Below, piece after piece: positions 45,401 to 54,404 of a DNA stretch of 64,000 bases. The stretch lies in assembly GCA_033964015.1 (NCBI GenBank), contig CM066919.1, forward strand, positions 25,502,204 to 25,566,203, read 5' to 3'. The notes below the pieces were generated by a model. The model saw only the letters and a list, made by a program, of their open reading frames with translations, was not told the origin of the DNA and ran no database searches. This DNA comes from Scolanthus callimorphus. Its lineage: Eukaryota; Cnidaria; Anthozoa; Actiniaria; Edwardsiidae. Within the stretch, counting starts at the first letter, position 1, and the number at the start of each line of letters is the position of its first letter. Made by a program: the position numbers and the translations under genes.

Positions 45401-48400
45401 TAGATAATATTTATTTACACACGGACAATGCATGGTCTTAATTAGTATCACAATAAAATCCTCATTGTTTTGGTGCTCAACGGGGGTTCCATGGAACCCG
45501 TCCAATGCCCCCCTCTCCTTACTCCCTCTGGATCTGCCACTAGTACTTTGAGTGTAGCAGTATAAGGGTTTTGAAAACTATTCTATTCAAAAAAGTGGTG
45601 TTTGAAAAAGTATAGTATTAGGATAGGTCTTGCAGTTGCTGTAAAAGCAATTACTATGTTATTACTTTATTAATACTTTTACAGGCATGTTGGCCTTCTA
45701 TGTATTGAAGGTGCACCCTATAAGAACATTGGTCCATTGGCAGTAAACTTGCAAGGTGTTGGTGAAATTTGTCACAAGCTTTCTGCTGATGATCTAAAGA
45801 AAAGGTACCCAATGCTTGATCTCCCTTATGATTGGCAAGGAACTTTAGAACCCAATGGAGGATTCATCTGTGCCGCCCAAGCTCTTCAAGCGCTCCAGGT
45901 AATATTAAATAAGTCTTCTGGCATGGGACAATGTCAGGACTTCCAGGTACAGTAGTTTGGTTTATTTACCAAACTTGGAACTGCACATCGAAGGATTATT
46001 ATTAATTGTACAGTAGCAATAGCCAAAATCATGGTCAAATAATTATTGTGATTAACTTTAAGGTTTTGTGCTTTTTCCCCTCATTTGTATTTGATTGCAT
46101 ATGTACATTGTAATCTGTATATTATAGTGAAAAAATAATGTGATTGACACTATAATAATTATGTTGTCACACTTACAAGGCCTGTATGTATATTTTTCTT
46201 AAGGATCAATTTGTTAAATTTGGTGGGGTCTTGCTTGATGGTGAAAAAGTACTAGACATAGTGCCTGGTGGTGTAGTAACCATAACAACAAGAAAAGGAA
46301 TATACAGAGCCAAGAGCATCATTATTACAGCTGGTATGAGGCTGTTCTGTTGTTTTTCTAGCCTGCATAGCAAGAGTTTCCATGGACTTTTAGGGTCAGA
46401 GAAAAGAAGTATGAGAGATTGACTTGGCCGAACAACATATTATGGGACAAGGGGAAAAATAATTCTACCTGCTGGCAGGAACAACAGCATGATTATACCA
46501 TTGTATCCTGCAACCCTCCTTAAGATTGCTGGATAACTGTCCAACTCTTTCTCTGATTGGTTTTATTCTCCTTGCCCCAAAAATACTCTATAATGTCCAT
46601 ATTATAATGTTTAGTTTAAACATATCTTTTGTTTCTCTACAGGGCCCTGGGTTAATGAAGTTTTAAAGCCATTGTCTCTTCAGATTCCAGTTGAGGTAAA
46701 ACCAAACAAAAAAGTCAACATTAGGTGAGTGAGACACTTGCCTCAGTAAAAAGAATATACATTCATGACAAGCAGGTTACTGCTACACAATTCCAGAATA
46801 TATTTTTTTGTTAGAATTCGTCATTCAATGGCTAACTTTGCCTTTGGTAACATTTTTTTTTTTGGTTATGGCCCTGGAGGATGAATGGCAAATGCTATTC
46901 TGAATCATCTTGAATATATTATTTAATAGAGAAAGAGTGAAACTAACTGAAGATCAACTAAAGGAACAATGCATCGAATGTAACTATACTTTATAATAAT
47001 ATTATGCTCTAAGAAAATGCTCTGTATTACATGCAACCCAAGGTTTAGCATATTGACTTACATGTTATGCTTGTTTTCACTAAATTTGTTTGAGTGGTAC
47101 TGTAGGTACAGAGGGTTATGCAAATGTAAATGGAAGCCTAATGATCAATCTTTCTACTCTGCCAAGGGTGGATTTCCTGGATTTAGATTTGTTGGGCATT
47201 CAGCCATTCAGCATTCATTCAGGGTTGAAGCTGGAAACTAGTTTAACCTCTCAGGAATTCTATATGCATGGGGGTTAAGCCAGTTTGGAAATTCTGGATG
47301 CATAGGGGGGTCAAAAACTAGTGCCGCCCGTCCCTGGTACATATTGTCTGGGATTGCCCAATTTATGGCTTACCCACAGCAGAGTACCCAGGACTTACAT
47401 GTAATCAAGGTACCGGTATCATGTTATTATACAATATTGTACCCGTATGTTGCTTTTTTTCAGATCTGGCGAGTTGTGCTTTGTTACTGGAAACCCAAGG
47501 ACCTTTGCGCTTACTCTGCTGAAAACGGCTTTCCAGGGTTCATTATCTTTGGTTGTAGTGGTGATGACACCTACCATGATCATATTTATGGGTTTCCTGT
47601 GTCTGAATATCCTGGTCTTGTTAAGGTCAGCTTTGAGTATTTTCAGTCAGAAATTAAACACAAAGCGTCATTCAATAATAATAATAATAATGCTTGTTTA
47701 TTACTAAACTTCTGTTTGCAGATATACATACTGAATTACCGGAGTAGGTCCTGACAATTAAAGGCCCATCACCAACCGCGAGCCTTTGCGCCCCGTTTTC
47801 TTTTGTTTTCAAATTGATCCATTGTTATTCGGGTGCTCTGATTGGCTAAGAGTCCGCAAAGGCTCTCGGTTGGTGATGGGCCTTTAAGTGATACTATACA
47901 AAGCGATTTACAAGTCATTCCCAGGAGACGTTTTAGGATATTTTATTTGGGACAACTTTTTTAGCTTGCCCAAGAAACCAGTAATTTTGAAAATATTGGG
48001 AACACGCTTTGAAATGGGTTTCACTTGTATGACCCCAGATTAGTTTTTTTTTGCATCTGTTAAAATTCCAGGGGAGGGGGGTGTTTGAAGATCCCTGGAA
48101 ATTCCGGGGGAATGGGTCTTCAACAAATGGTAGGGTCCCTGGGTGTGGAAAAAAATGCGATCAGCCATTTTCATTGGAATTTCATTCTAGTGCCATATTA
48201 ATTAACTGTTTCTTTCTAGATCTGTTGCCACACCGGTGTTCCTATAGCTGGTCCTGAGGCACGTGACCAACAATCCACCACTAATGATCCCACTATTAAT
48301 ACTATTGTTAAAGCTATAAAGAAGCATTTTAGAGATGTTGACCCTGTGCCAAAGATTGTGGAGCCTTGTTTATATACGGTGAGCCATTTCAATAAAAAGC

Positions 48401-49070
48401 AAGTCTAGAATTGAGAGAATTGCACTTGACAAATCTACCAAAAATTTTAAATGCAAAACTTTCTGGCCATAGGTGACCCCAGATAGCCAATTCGTCCTGG
48501 ACAGACATCCCCAATTTAGAAACATCGTAATTGGTGCTGGATTCTCTGGTAAGTAGTATAGTATGGTTCCTATGCTAATCTGCCTGTGGTGAGCTTAAAG
48601 GTTACAGTTACAGTGTTAGGGGATGGGGAGGGGGGGGGGGAGCTCAAGGGGCCTTTCGTAAGACATTTTCTCATGCATTTGAATTTTTTTTGTCCCATAC
48701 ATTTAAAAGGGATGGCAGGGATTACAGTGTTATTTAGGGGTCAATGGTACCTCTCGAAAAACATTTTAATGTTGGGCCCTGTAGTACCAATGTCCCGTTT
48801 AAATTCAAAATCGATGGTCTAAAAATAGACTCTGCACTCCTGTGCATATGGCTAGACCTAGTGGAGTAGATGGAGACTCATGTTAATTGGCTCCTGGTAA
48901 CACTCGACAGTAAAAAATATGCTTTTGTTTTAGGCCATGGCTTCAAAATGGCGCCTGTTGTGGGAAAGATCCTAAGCGAGATGGCCCTGGGCGAAAGGCC
49001 ATCGTGCGACTTGCATCCATTCAGATTGTCACGATTCAAAACCGCAACAGTTAATAAATCGTCACTGTAG
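42467..49070 (+). CDS. PIPOX: PIPOX-like peroxisomal sarcosine/pipecolate oxidase, copy 2
   Basis: Exons 42467-42587, 45152-45300, 45685-45898, 46204-46333, 46643-46695, 47464-47625, 48220-48378, 48473-48548, 48934-49070 give about 399 residues with the same exon phases as copy 1. All catalytic and FAD motifs of copy 1 are kept ([31 protein letters not shown]). Exon 2 differs from copy 1 at 4 of 149 bases by eye. Exon 6 has one extra codon (G-C-S-G-D-D-T-Y). C-terminus N-K-S-S-L. Exon 1 carries one extra A in the run at about 42564-42569, which must be removed to read G-K-K-T-L-L-L-E-Q. Intron 1 is 2.56 kb against 1.01 kb in copy 1 because of element insertions. Exon 6a is ruined (47106-47409). 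Confidence 0.95.
42616..42807. mobile_element. Inverted-repeat element in PIPOX-2 intron 1
   Basis: AGACCTCCTCCGTTTGGGCG and TTTCCCATTTCAGATCACGTGGCATTC (in part) pair with GAATGCCATGTGATCTGAAA..CGCCCAAGCAGAGGGAGGTCT. Arms of about 55 bases, loop about 85. Confidence 0.8.
43081..43687. mobile_element. 607-base element with perfect 52-base TIRs
   Basis: ATGCACCAGTCAATTGACAG at the left and CTGTCAATTGACTGGTGCAT at the right; the arms run to GCGCATTAGCGGGG without a mismatch by eye. The unique interior has no transposase. Perfect arms suggest recent insertion, after the PIPOX duplication. Confidence 0.9.
43778..44129. mobile_element. TIR element with CCCCTAAAAAATACC subrepeats
   Basis: TGATAGGGGTGCTCGT / ACGAGCACCCCTATCA ends; at least six internal CCCTAAAAAATACC-like units in both halves. 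No coding frame. Confidence 0.8.
45316..45543. mobile_element. CAGTGGCGGACCCAGG miniature element in PIPOX-2 intron 2
   Basis: CAGTGGCGGACCCAGG left, CTGGATCTGCCACTAG right; interior shares TTCAAAGACTGATACG-like text, ATCACAATAAAAT and CTCATTGTT with 56198-56396 and 49311-49430. hAT-like by its CAG ends (inference). Confidence 0.8.
47106..47409 (+). pseudogene. Dead exon 6a of PIPOX-2, split by an element
   Basis: The acceptor and the start V-Q-R-V-M-Q-M are present, but the next codon is TAA (47127-47129). After F-R-F-V-G-H-S the homology stops at 47202 and resumes at 47361 (ATTTATGGCTTACCCACAGC), with 158 foreign bases between. The 3' end also has a small insertion (CTTACATGTAATCAAG instead of CTTATCAAG). 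This exon cannot contribute a normal product. Confidence 0.85.
47203..47360. mobile_element. Element fragment inserted in PIPOX-2 exon 6a
   Basis: Ends ..GGGATTGCCCA and contains GGGTCAAAAACTAGTGCCGC and GGAAATTCTGGATGCAT, the reverse of text in the 26754-26998 element. The left TIR is not recognisable (GCCATTCAGCATTCATTCAG). Confidence 0.75.
47758..47887. mobile_element. 130-base TTAA-flanked TIR element in PIPOX-2 intron 6
   Basis: TTAAAGGCCCATCACCAACC / GGTTGGTGATGGGCCTTTAA. TTAA at both ends, arms of about 32 bases (GAGCCTTTGCG / CGCAAAGGCTC). Absent from PIPOX-1. Confidence 0.85.
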
Positions 49071-49117
49071 AATTCTGCACAGAAAACCTGCTGGATCTCG
49101 AATGTTGCCATCGTTAC

Positions 49118-49291
49118 CAGGAGTGGATCCAGGGTTTGGGAAGGGGTTGTGTTTCAGGTCTGAAGAGTCAGATTTGGCAATAGGCCTGCTAGAACCCTGT
49201 ATTTTGGACTACATTTTCCCGTTTTCAACCATTATATTTTGTATCCCAAAGGGGTTGCCTCCACAAAGCACCTCCACTGGGCCTGCCATTG
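49118..49291. repeat. Duplicated GGATCC-type element after PIPOX-2
   Basis: CAGGAGTGGATCCAGGG left end, matching 39798 position for position in the 3' flank of copy 1. Marks the shared right part of the duplication unit. Confidence 0.75.
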
Positions 49292-49884
49292 TTATCGCAT
49301 TGCAGTAGCGTATCCAGGATTTTATTTTTTATGGACAGCTCATCCTCCGACGGTCTGGGTATCACAATAAAACCTTCATTGTTCTGAAGCTCAAGGGGGG
49401 TTCGGTGGAACCCCCTCTGCGTTGTGGTATTTGGGTAGCAGCCAGGGACAGGAATTAAAGTTCACTACAATTATTATACGTGTCTTAATTTGACAATTCG
49501 TATTATGACTAATATATGCTGTGATTTGTTGGGCCAATTTCTTGTAAGCTTCAATCGAGACGGAAAAAATTGCCAAGAAAACACCAACAAACATTGTCAT
49601 ATTTGTAAACATAATGGCTTATTTTAGAGTGAGGGCATGTTGAAATCCCCATGAAAAGAAGAAATGTTTTTTGGGTCGTCCTTTGCTATCGGTGGAGTAT
49701 GAAACAATAGAATCCATTGTTCCGCGCTCCAGGAGTCGCTCGGGCAGATATTATTAAAACCGTCCTGAACCGTGACCTCCCGGGAACAAGTGTATATTTG
49801 AGTTGATTGCATGTGTTTGGTATTTATATAGCAACCAATTGCAATAAAGGGTTTTTATAACAGCCGCGAAGGAGAGTTCAGGGA

Positions 49885-50244
49885 GTGGACTATATACCTA
49901 TGGAAGAGACGATCTCCCTGAACATTTTCCCGGATCGAGTCCTTTCGTCTACGATAAAAACAGCTTCTTCTGCCATTGAGCTGTCTGACGAACCAAATCA
50001 TGAACAAAATCAATCGCCCGACGAGGCAAATCGAATTCAATCGCCCGACGGGGCAAACAATCGAAACAAATCGTCCAACGTGGCAAACAATCCAAATCAT
50101 GCACCTGATATGGTGGATAACATTGCACATGTAATATTGTTTCTAAAACTCATGAATAGTCAATCAGGCAAACACAATGGAAATCAGGACCATGAAGGCC
50201 GTTTGTATACCCCGATAGAAATTAGCATTTTGGGGAGTCCATGA
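49885..50244 (+). CDS. Candidate orphan small protein (low confidence)
   Basis: An open frame of 119 residues (114 from the second ATG, M-E-E-T-I). It is hydrophilic, acidic in the first half, and contains a degenerate internal repeat (Q-S-P-D-E-A-N-R, Q-S-P-D-G-A-N-N, K-S-S-N-V-A-N-N, H-A-P-D-M-V-D-N), which also makes the DNA repetitive. TATTTATATAGC lies about 60 bases upstream. The stop lies just outside the palindrome starting at 50232. No family is recognised, no intron is evident, and chance cannot be excluded. Confidence 0.22.
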   Translation: MDYIPMEETISLNIFPDRVLSSTIKTASSAIELSDEPNHEQNQSPDEANRIQSPDGANNRNKSSNVANNPNHAPDMVDNIAHVILFLKLMNSQSGKHNGNQDHEGRLYTPIEISILGSP

Positions 50245-50490
50245 ATATTTTCAGGGAACAGCTGTTCTGATTGGTTGCCATATCATAATGGTGCTCAATC
50301 AGCCAGAAACGATATAGAACTGCTGCGCACTGAACTGAATCTGATATAGAACTCCGGTGACGTCAGAGTTCTATATCAGATCCAGTTCAGTGAGCACAGT
50401 TCTCTATCAAGTTTGGCTCACTGAGCATCAGTAATGATAGGACAACTCACCAGAACAGCATGTTTCCCCGATAATATTCATGGAGACCCC
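50232..50490. repeat. Palindrome of about 260 bases
   Basis: GGGGAGTCCATGAATATTTTC pairs in part with GATAATATTCATGGAGACCCC; inner arms include AACAGCTGTTCTGATTGG / AACAGCATG and a strong centre GATATAGAACTCCGGTGACG / CGTCAGAGTTCTATATC. Confidence 0.7.
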
Positions 50491-51399
50491 ATCTCTTACA
50501 AACGCTCTGTGGTCATGATTTCCACCTTTTCCCGTAACCTAAAAAAAAGAACGCATGTTAGAAATGAATACGTGCATTTTGTAAAACGATAGTTCATTTA
50601 TCACATTTATTAATTTTCGGTGGCCATGATTTAAACATCCCACAACGACTCGGGCAGTGCCGACCACCCTTCTGTGAACATTTCGTGAAACGAGCCAAAA
50701 CGGACATCTTTGACAATTATTTGGCAATACTTGAGTTGAATTGGGCTCAAAATCATGCACAGATAAACGAATTTAACTCACCCGTCCAAGTTACTCTACT
50801 TGGCGAGTCCGTACGAACCGCACTGCTTTGTTAACCGACAATGAATGGGCAAATTGCATATGATGCATTACGCGCATGACAAAGAAAATTTCGTCAAAGA
50901 AATTTGAATCATAAAAAGAATAAAAAACAATAGGAAACACTGCCCCAAAAACTAATGACATAGCACTTTCTTTACAAAAGCCAATCAGAAAGCCCTAGCA
51001 TTATTACAGGTGTCGCTGGTATCGCTAAATACATTCATTTCTTTTCTATGACATTTGAATGGCATTTCTTTGCTCATCATAATTATAGGTAAAAAAGTGA
51101 CAGCTATTCCAAAGGGAGTTCTTCTCTTTTTGAAAGTCACGTAATTATGAACAGACCTTTTGTCCCAACACAGAAGATATGTCAATTATTCGGAACGCCT
51201 CTCTAAATACACTATTCGTAATGAAAAGCTCTCGTTGTCGATCTTTTGTTTGCCATTTCAAAATAGCTAAACAATGCATCTTGAAGCCAGTCTATATCAG
51301 ATTTCTTATTCTCGATTTCAAAGAAGTAGTTCTCACAAATTTATTTCCTTTTTTTTAACTAGCTTGGAATTATGAATTATTACTGGCAACCGTTTTAGA

Positions 51400-51510
51400 A
51401 GTAGTTTACAAAACTCGCTGTCGTGTTTTATCAGCAGATAGAATCACTCGGCTTCGCCTCGTGTTTCTATCTGCTGATAAAACACTCCAGCTCGTTTTGT
51501 AAACATTACT
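51400..51510. repeat. Palindrome with TCGGCTTCGCCTCG-type apex
   Basis: AGTTTACAAAACTCGCTG and GTTTTATCAGCAGATAGAA pair with TTCTATCTGCTGATAAAAC and CAGCTCGTTTTGTAAAC; apex TCACTCGGCTTCGCCTCGTG. Confidence 0.85.
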
Positions 51511-51814
51511 TAATTACTCTATTAAACGATTTCTTGTTTTTGTTTCGTCCATTACTTCTATCGCCTTTACATTATCGCAGCACTTTACTTTCAATAGAAA
51601 CCGCTAGTATAGTAATCTTACTCCGCCCGAGATAACTCGCGGGAAAGGAATGTCCATTCCTCCTTTAGCTGGGACAACTCGCGAAATCAACAGGTCAAGC
51701 GCTATCGACTCCCAGGAATACCTGTGCTAAGAGAGAGAGAGACTGTTACCGGGGAAAATATCATTTATAGCGGTCTTCGCATTACACGTATTAAAATTGA
51801 AAATACTGCACTAC

Positions 51815-51851
51815 TTCTTTAGACGGCCTTCCTGTTTGGACGTCTTGCAAG
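51815..51851 (+). promoter_or_regulatory. Likely 5' TOP leader exon of RPLP2
   Basis: The pyrimidine-rich start CTTCTTTAGACGGCCTTCC leads to TTGCAAG followed by a GTAAGT donor at 51852; the next acceptor (TTTTCCAG) is immediately before the RPLP2 ATG. A terminal oligopyrimidine leader in a short non-coding first exon is the usual arrangement for ribosomal-protein genes. The exact transcription start is inferred. Confidence 0.55.
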
Positions 51852-52290
51852 GTAAGTCCAGTTGATTTAACCCGCGAATGGACCGAAGAAATCGCGCGTA
51901 TTTATGTATGACGACTCGAAAGCATGGGAATACATTTTGTGCTCAGTAATATTTCATTCTTTCTCCTAAGCAAAGAGCAAGAACTGTGCAAAACCAGTAA
52001 GTAAAATATTGAAATCTTATCAACAAAGGGTTTACCCTGCGAGCAGAGCTTTCTCCTGTGAGTCTTTATCATGTGGTAGTCATTCGCGTCTGTGTTTTTC
52101 GCGTAGCTGAGAACAACAACAAAAACAACGTGCACACCGGATCGCGAATGAATTAGGTTGTTAGGTCAACGTAAAAGAGAGATACAGTGGAAAAGCTTTT
52201 GCTATCAGGGTACAAAGGGTTAGAATGAAGATTGTACTCGGCAGACAAATTCTACGGTGTTTATAACAGTTTGCGCACTTTGTTTTCCAG

Positions 52291-53524
52291 ATGCGTTACG
52301 TGTGCGCGTACCTGCTAGCCTGTCTGGGTGGGAATAAGAACCCGACTGCTCAAGATATACGAGATATTCTCGGCAGTGTGGGAATCGATGCCGACGAGGA
52401 AAGATTAAACCTCGTAGTGAGCCAGCTCGAGGGGAAAAACATCGAACAAGTGAGTGGCTTAGAATTATCATTATTTTAGGTAACGCCAAGCGCGCGCGAA
52501 ACAAACCAGGCTCAAAAATAGGGATGGTGGAAAACGTTAACTACTTTGGAGAACGAAGTAGAACCTTCATCGATGTATTCGTTTTTGACGTAGGTTTGAT
52601 GTGCAATAGTTTTGTACCTGTCACGTTCAGTATTTAGTTGAAGAAAAAAGACGGATTGTCTAAATGTTTTGACCCTCGGGTAATTAAAAAATTATTCCTG
52701 CTCATTTATTACTACACTGGCAGTACGTAAATAACGGTGTGATGCTCTTTAGAGAAGAGTGTCATACATATTTAATAACACTGTCTAGAATGACAGAAAA
52801 GTGGGTATAATTTTCATTTATCATTTTTCAACAGTTCTGGTCCAGATAGATATAATGGGCTAAGTTCTTGACCGACTTTCTTTGCTCGGGTCACTCGGTC
52901 ACGCAACCCGTCACACATTCGGATAGTTCTACTGGGGGAAAACAAATAGTTTCCTCTTCTATAACTCCCCCCCCCCCCCCCCCCATCTTAACATTTGCTG
53001 AAAAAAAGCAAATGGGTGGGGGGGGGGGGGCTAAAAAAATTAACAGACACAAGGGGGGACTGTAACATGTTCCATCTGTTGAGGGGTCTATCCTTGTTTC
53101 ATTTATAGGTAACACATCTTGCGTTTCCCTTGATTTTACTATTACAGAAGATGTACAGAGATGCCAGCTCTCGCATTTCAGCCTTGACTCCCGCTCGCAC
53201 GTGTTTCTTAAAAAGACTAATAGTTTTTGTTGAGATATTTCACAAAACAAGAACATTTAGGGGTCAAAAGATATATATACCACCCCATGGTCGAAGATTG
53301 GCATCTCTATGTATGCATGTATATAATGTTCCATAACAGGTTTTAGAGGGTGGACGGGCCAAGCTAGCTACTGTCGGGGCTGGTGCGATGCTGACCAGTT
53401 CTGGTGGGCCATCCCCGGGCACAACCCCTACAGCAGAGGAAAAGAGCGAAGAGAAGAAAGAGGCCCCACCCCCGCGGAGGAGAGCTCCTCATCAGAAGAC
53501 ATGGGGATGTCCCTGTTTGACTGA
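52291..53524 (+). CDS. RPLP2: 60S acidic ribosomal stalk protein P2, 2 coding exons
   Basis: Exons 52291-52449 and 53340-53524 give 114 residues. M-R-Y-V-C-A-Y-L-L-A and L-G-G-N-K-N-P-T-A..I-R-D-I-L-G-S-V-G-I-D-A-D are the dimerisation domain of P2, and an acidic, Pro/Ser-rich hinge leads to the C-terminal stalk motif S-E-D-M-G-M-S-L-F-D. P2 with P1 and P0 forms the ribosomal stalk that recruits elongation factors in the cytosol. One C must be added in the CCCCC at about 53469-53473 to read A-P-P-P-A-E-E-S and the conserved tail; as given the frame runs on past it to a nearby stop. The usual tail is D-M-G-F-G-L-F-D, so M and S in place of F and G are unusual. The ATG directly follows the acceptor. 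Convergent with MMAB (880 bases apart). Confidence 0.95.
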
Positions 53525-54404
53525 GGTCTAGAAACATTTGGAGTGTCTCATTCATTATAGCATTGTAGATAGTTAGCTTTGTAGGGGTTACGGTGTGCTC
53601 TTTAATCAAAGGGCTAGCTCTGTACAATACTGGTCGGAGCGAAATTTGGATAACCTGGGAGCAGAAGGCTACAATGCCTAGATTGCTCTCATCATTGTTG
53701 TTTTGCTCATAGAAAGAAATACGTGCAAATGAAGATGACACAAAAGCTAAACAGCGATGTGAATAGTTCACGACTGCGCTTCAGGTCTTTACTGCAGGGT
53801 AAAAGTTTGAATTAGGCTTCTTTAGTCACGTTGGAACTCCTTTGAAGCTGCAAACGTTTTTCCCGCTGTTTTTGGCATCCGCGCCAACCACAGCAGGGCA
53901 TTGCGCGCTGCTTTCAACAAGCCTTTTTAATGCGCAATGAAAGCGTTAAGCCCTTATTGCTTACAACTTTCCTCGCGTTGCTTGAAAACAGTGCTACCCA
54001 GATAGAAATGTTGTATTCCATGTATTTCATACCTTCATAAATTAAAAAAATACATGCTTTGTACGCTATTTCTGCGCTCGTTTTTCTCTTCAGTTTTTCT
54101 ACGTTCGGGTATCCTCGAGAAGGGGGACCCTGAGGCACGGGGATTCATGTCTGTCTTTGCAAAACAGTACATGAAGATGGATTTAATTTGTCACATTCCA
54201 GAACTAGATACACTTTATCTACACTACGAACCCTGGACAATTGAGACTATCCCCAATAAGTCAATCAATTGGATCTCGGGGAATAATTATTTGGCTGCTC
54301 AATTTCTGGCCAGCAGCTAGCGGCTTGCAATGGCTGGAAACTTTGGCTGGAGAAATTGTTCCCTTTTTTACACTAAATTATGGTAATTCTTAAAACTAAC
54401 TTGG
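53525..54404. other. Convergent intergenic region RPLP2/MMAB
   Basis: Holds both 3' UTRs. No clear AATAAA is close to either stop. A frame on the + strand at 54054-54320 has no acceptor, homology or partner exon, and I do not call it. Confidence 0.6.

Larger units (their letters stand above)
49071..51814. other. Intergenic region between PIPOX-2 and RPLP2
   Basis: Starts with the duplicated 3' flank and the 49118-49291 element, then a second element remnant (49311-49430, CAGTAGCGTATCCAGG). One candidate small frame (49885-50244), two palindromes (50232-50490, 51400-51510) and AT-rich unique-looking DNA (50500-51400) follow. No conserved gene is recognised. Confidence 0.6.

Noticed and set aside
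54054..54320. Possible small gene between RPLP2 and MMAB
   Set aside because: No splice sites, no homology, and it overlaps the 3' flanks of two convergent genes.
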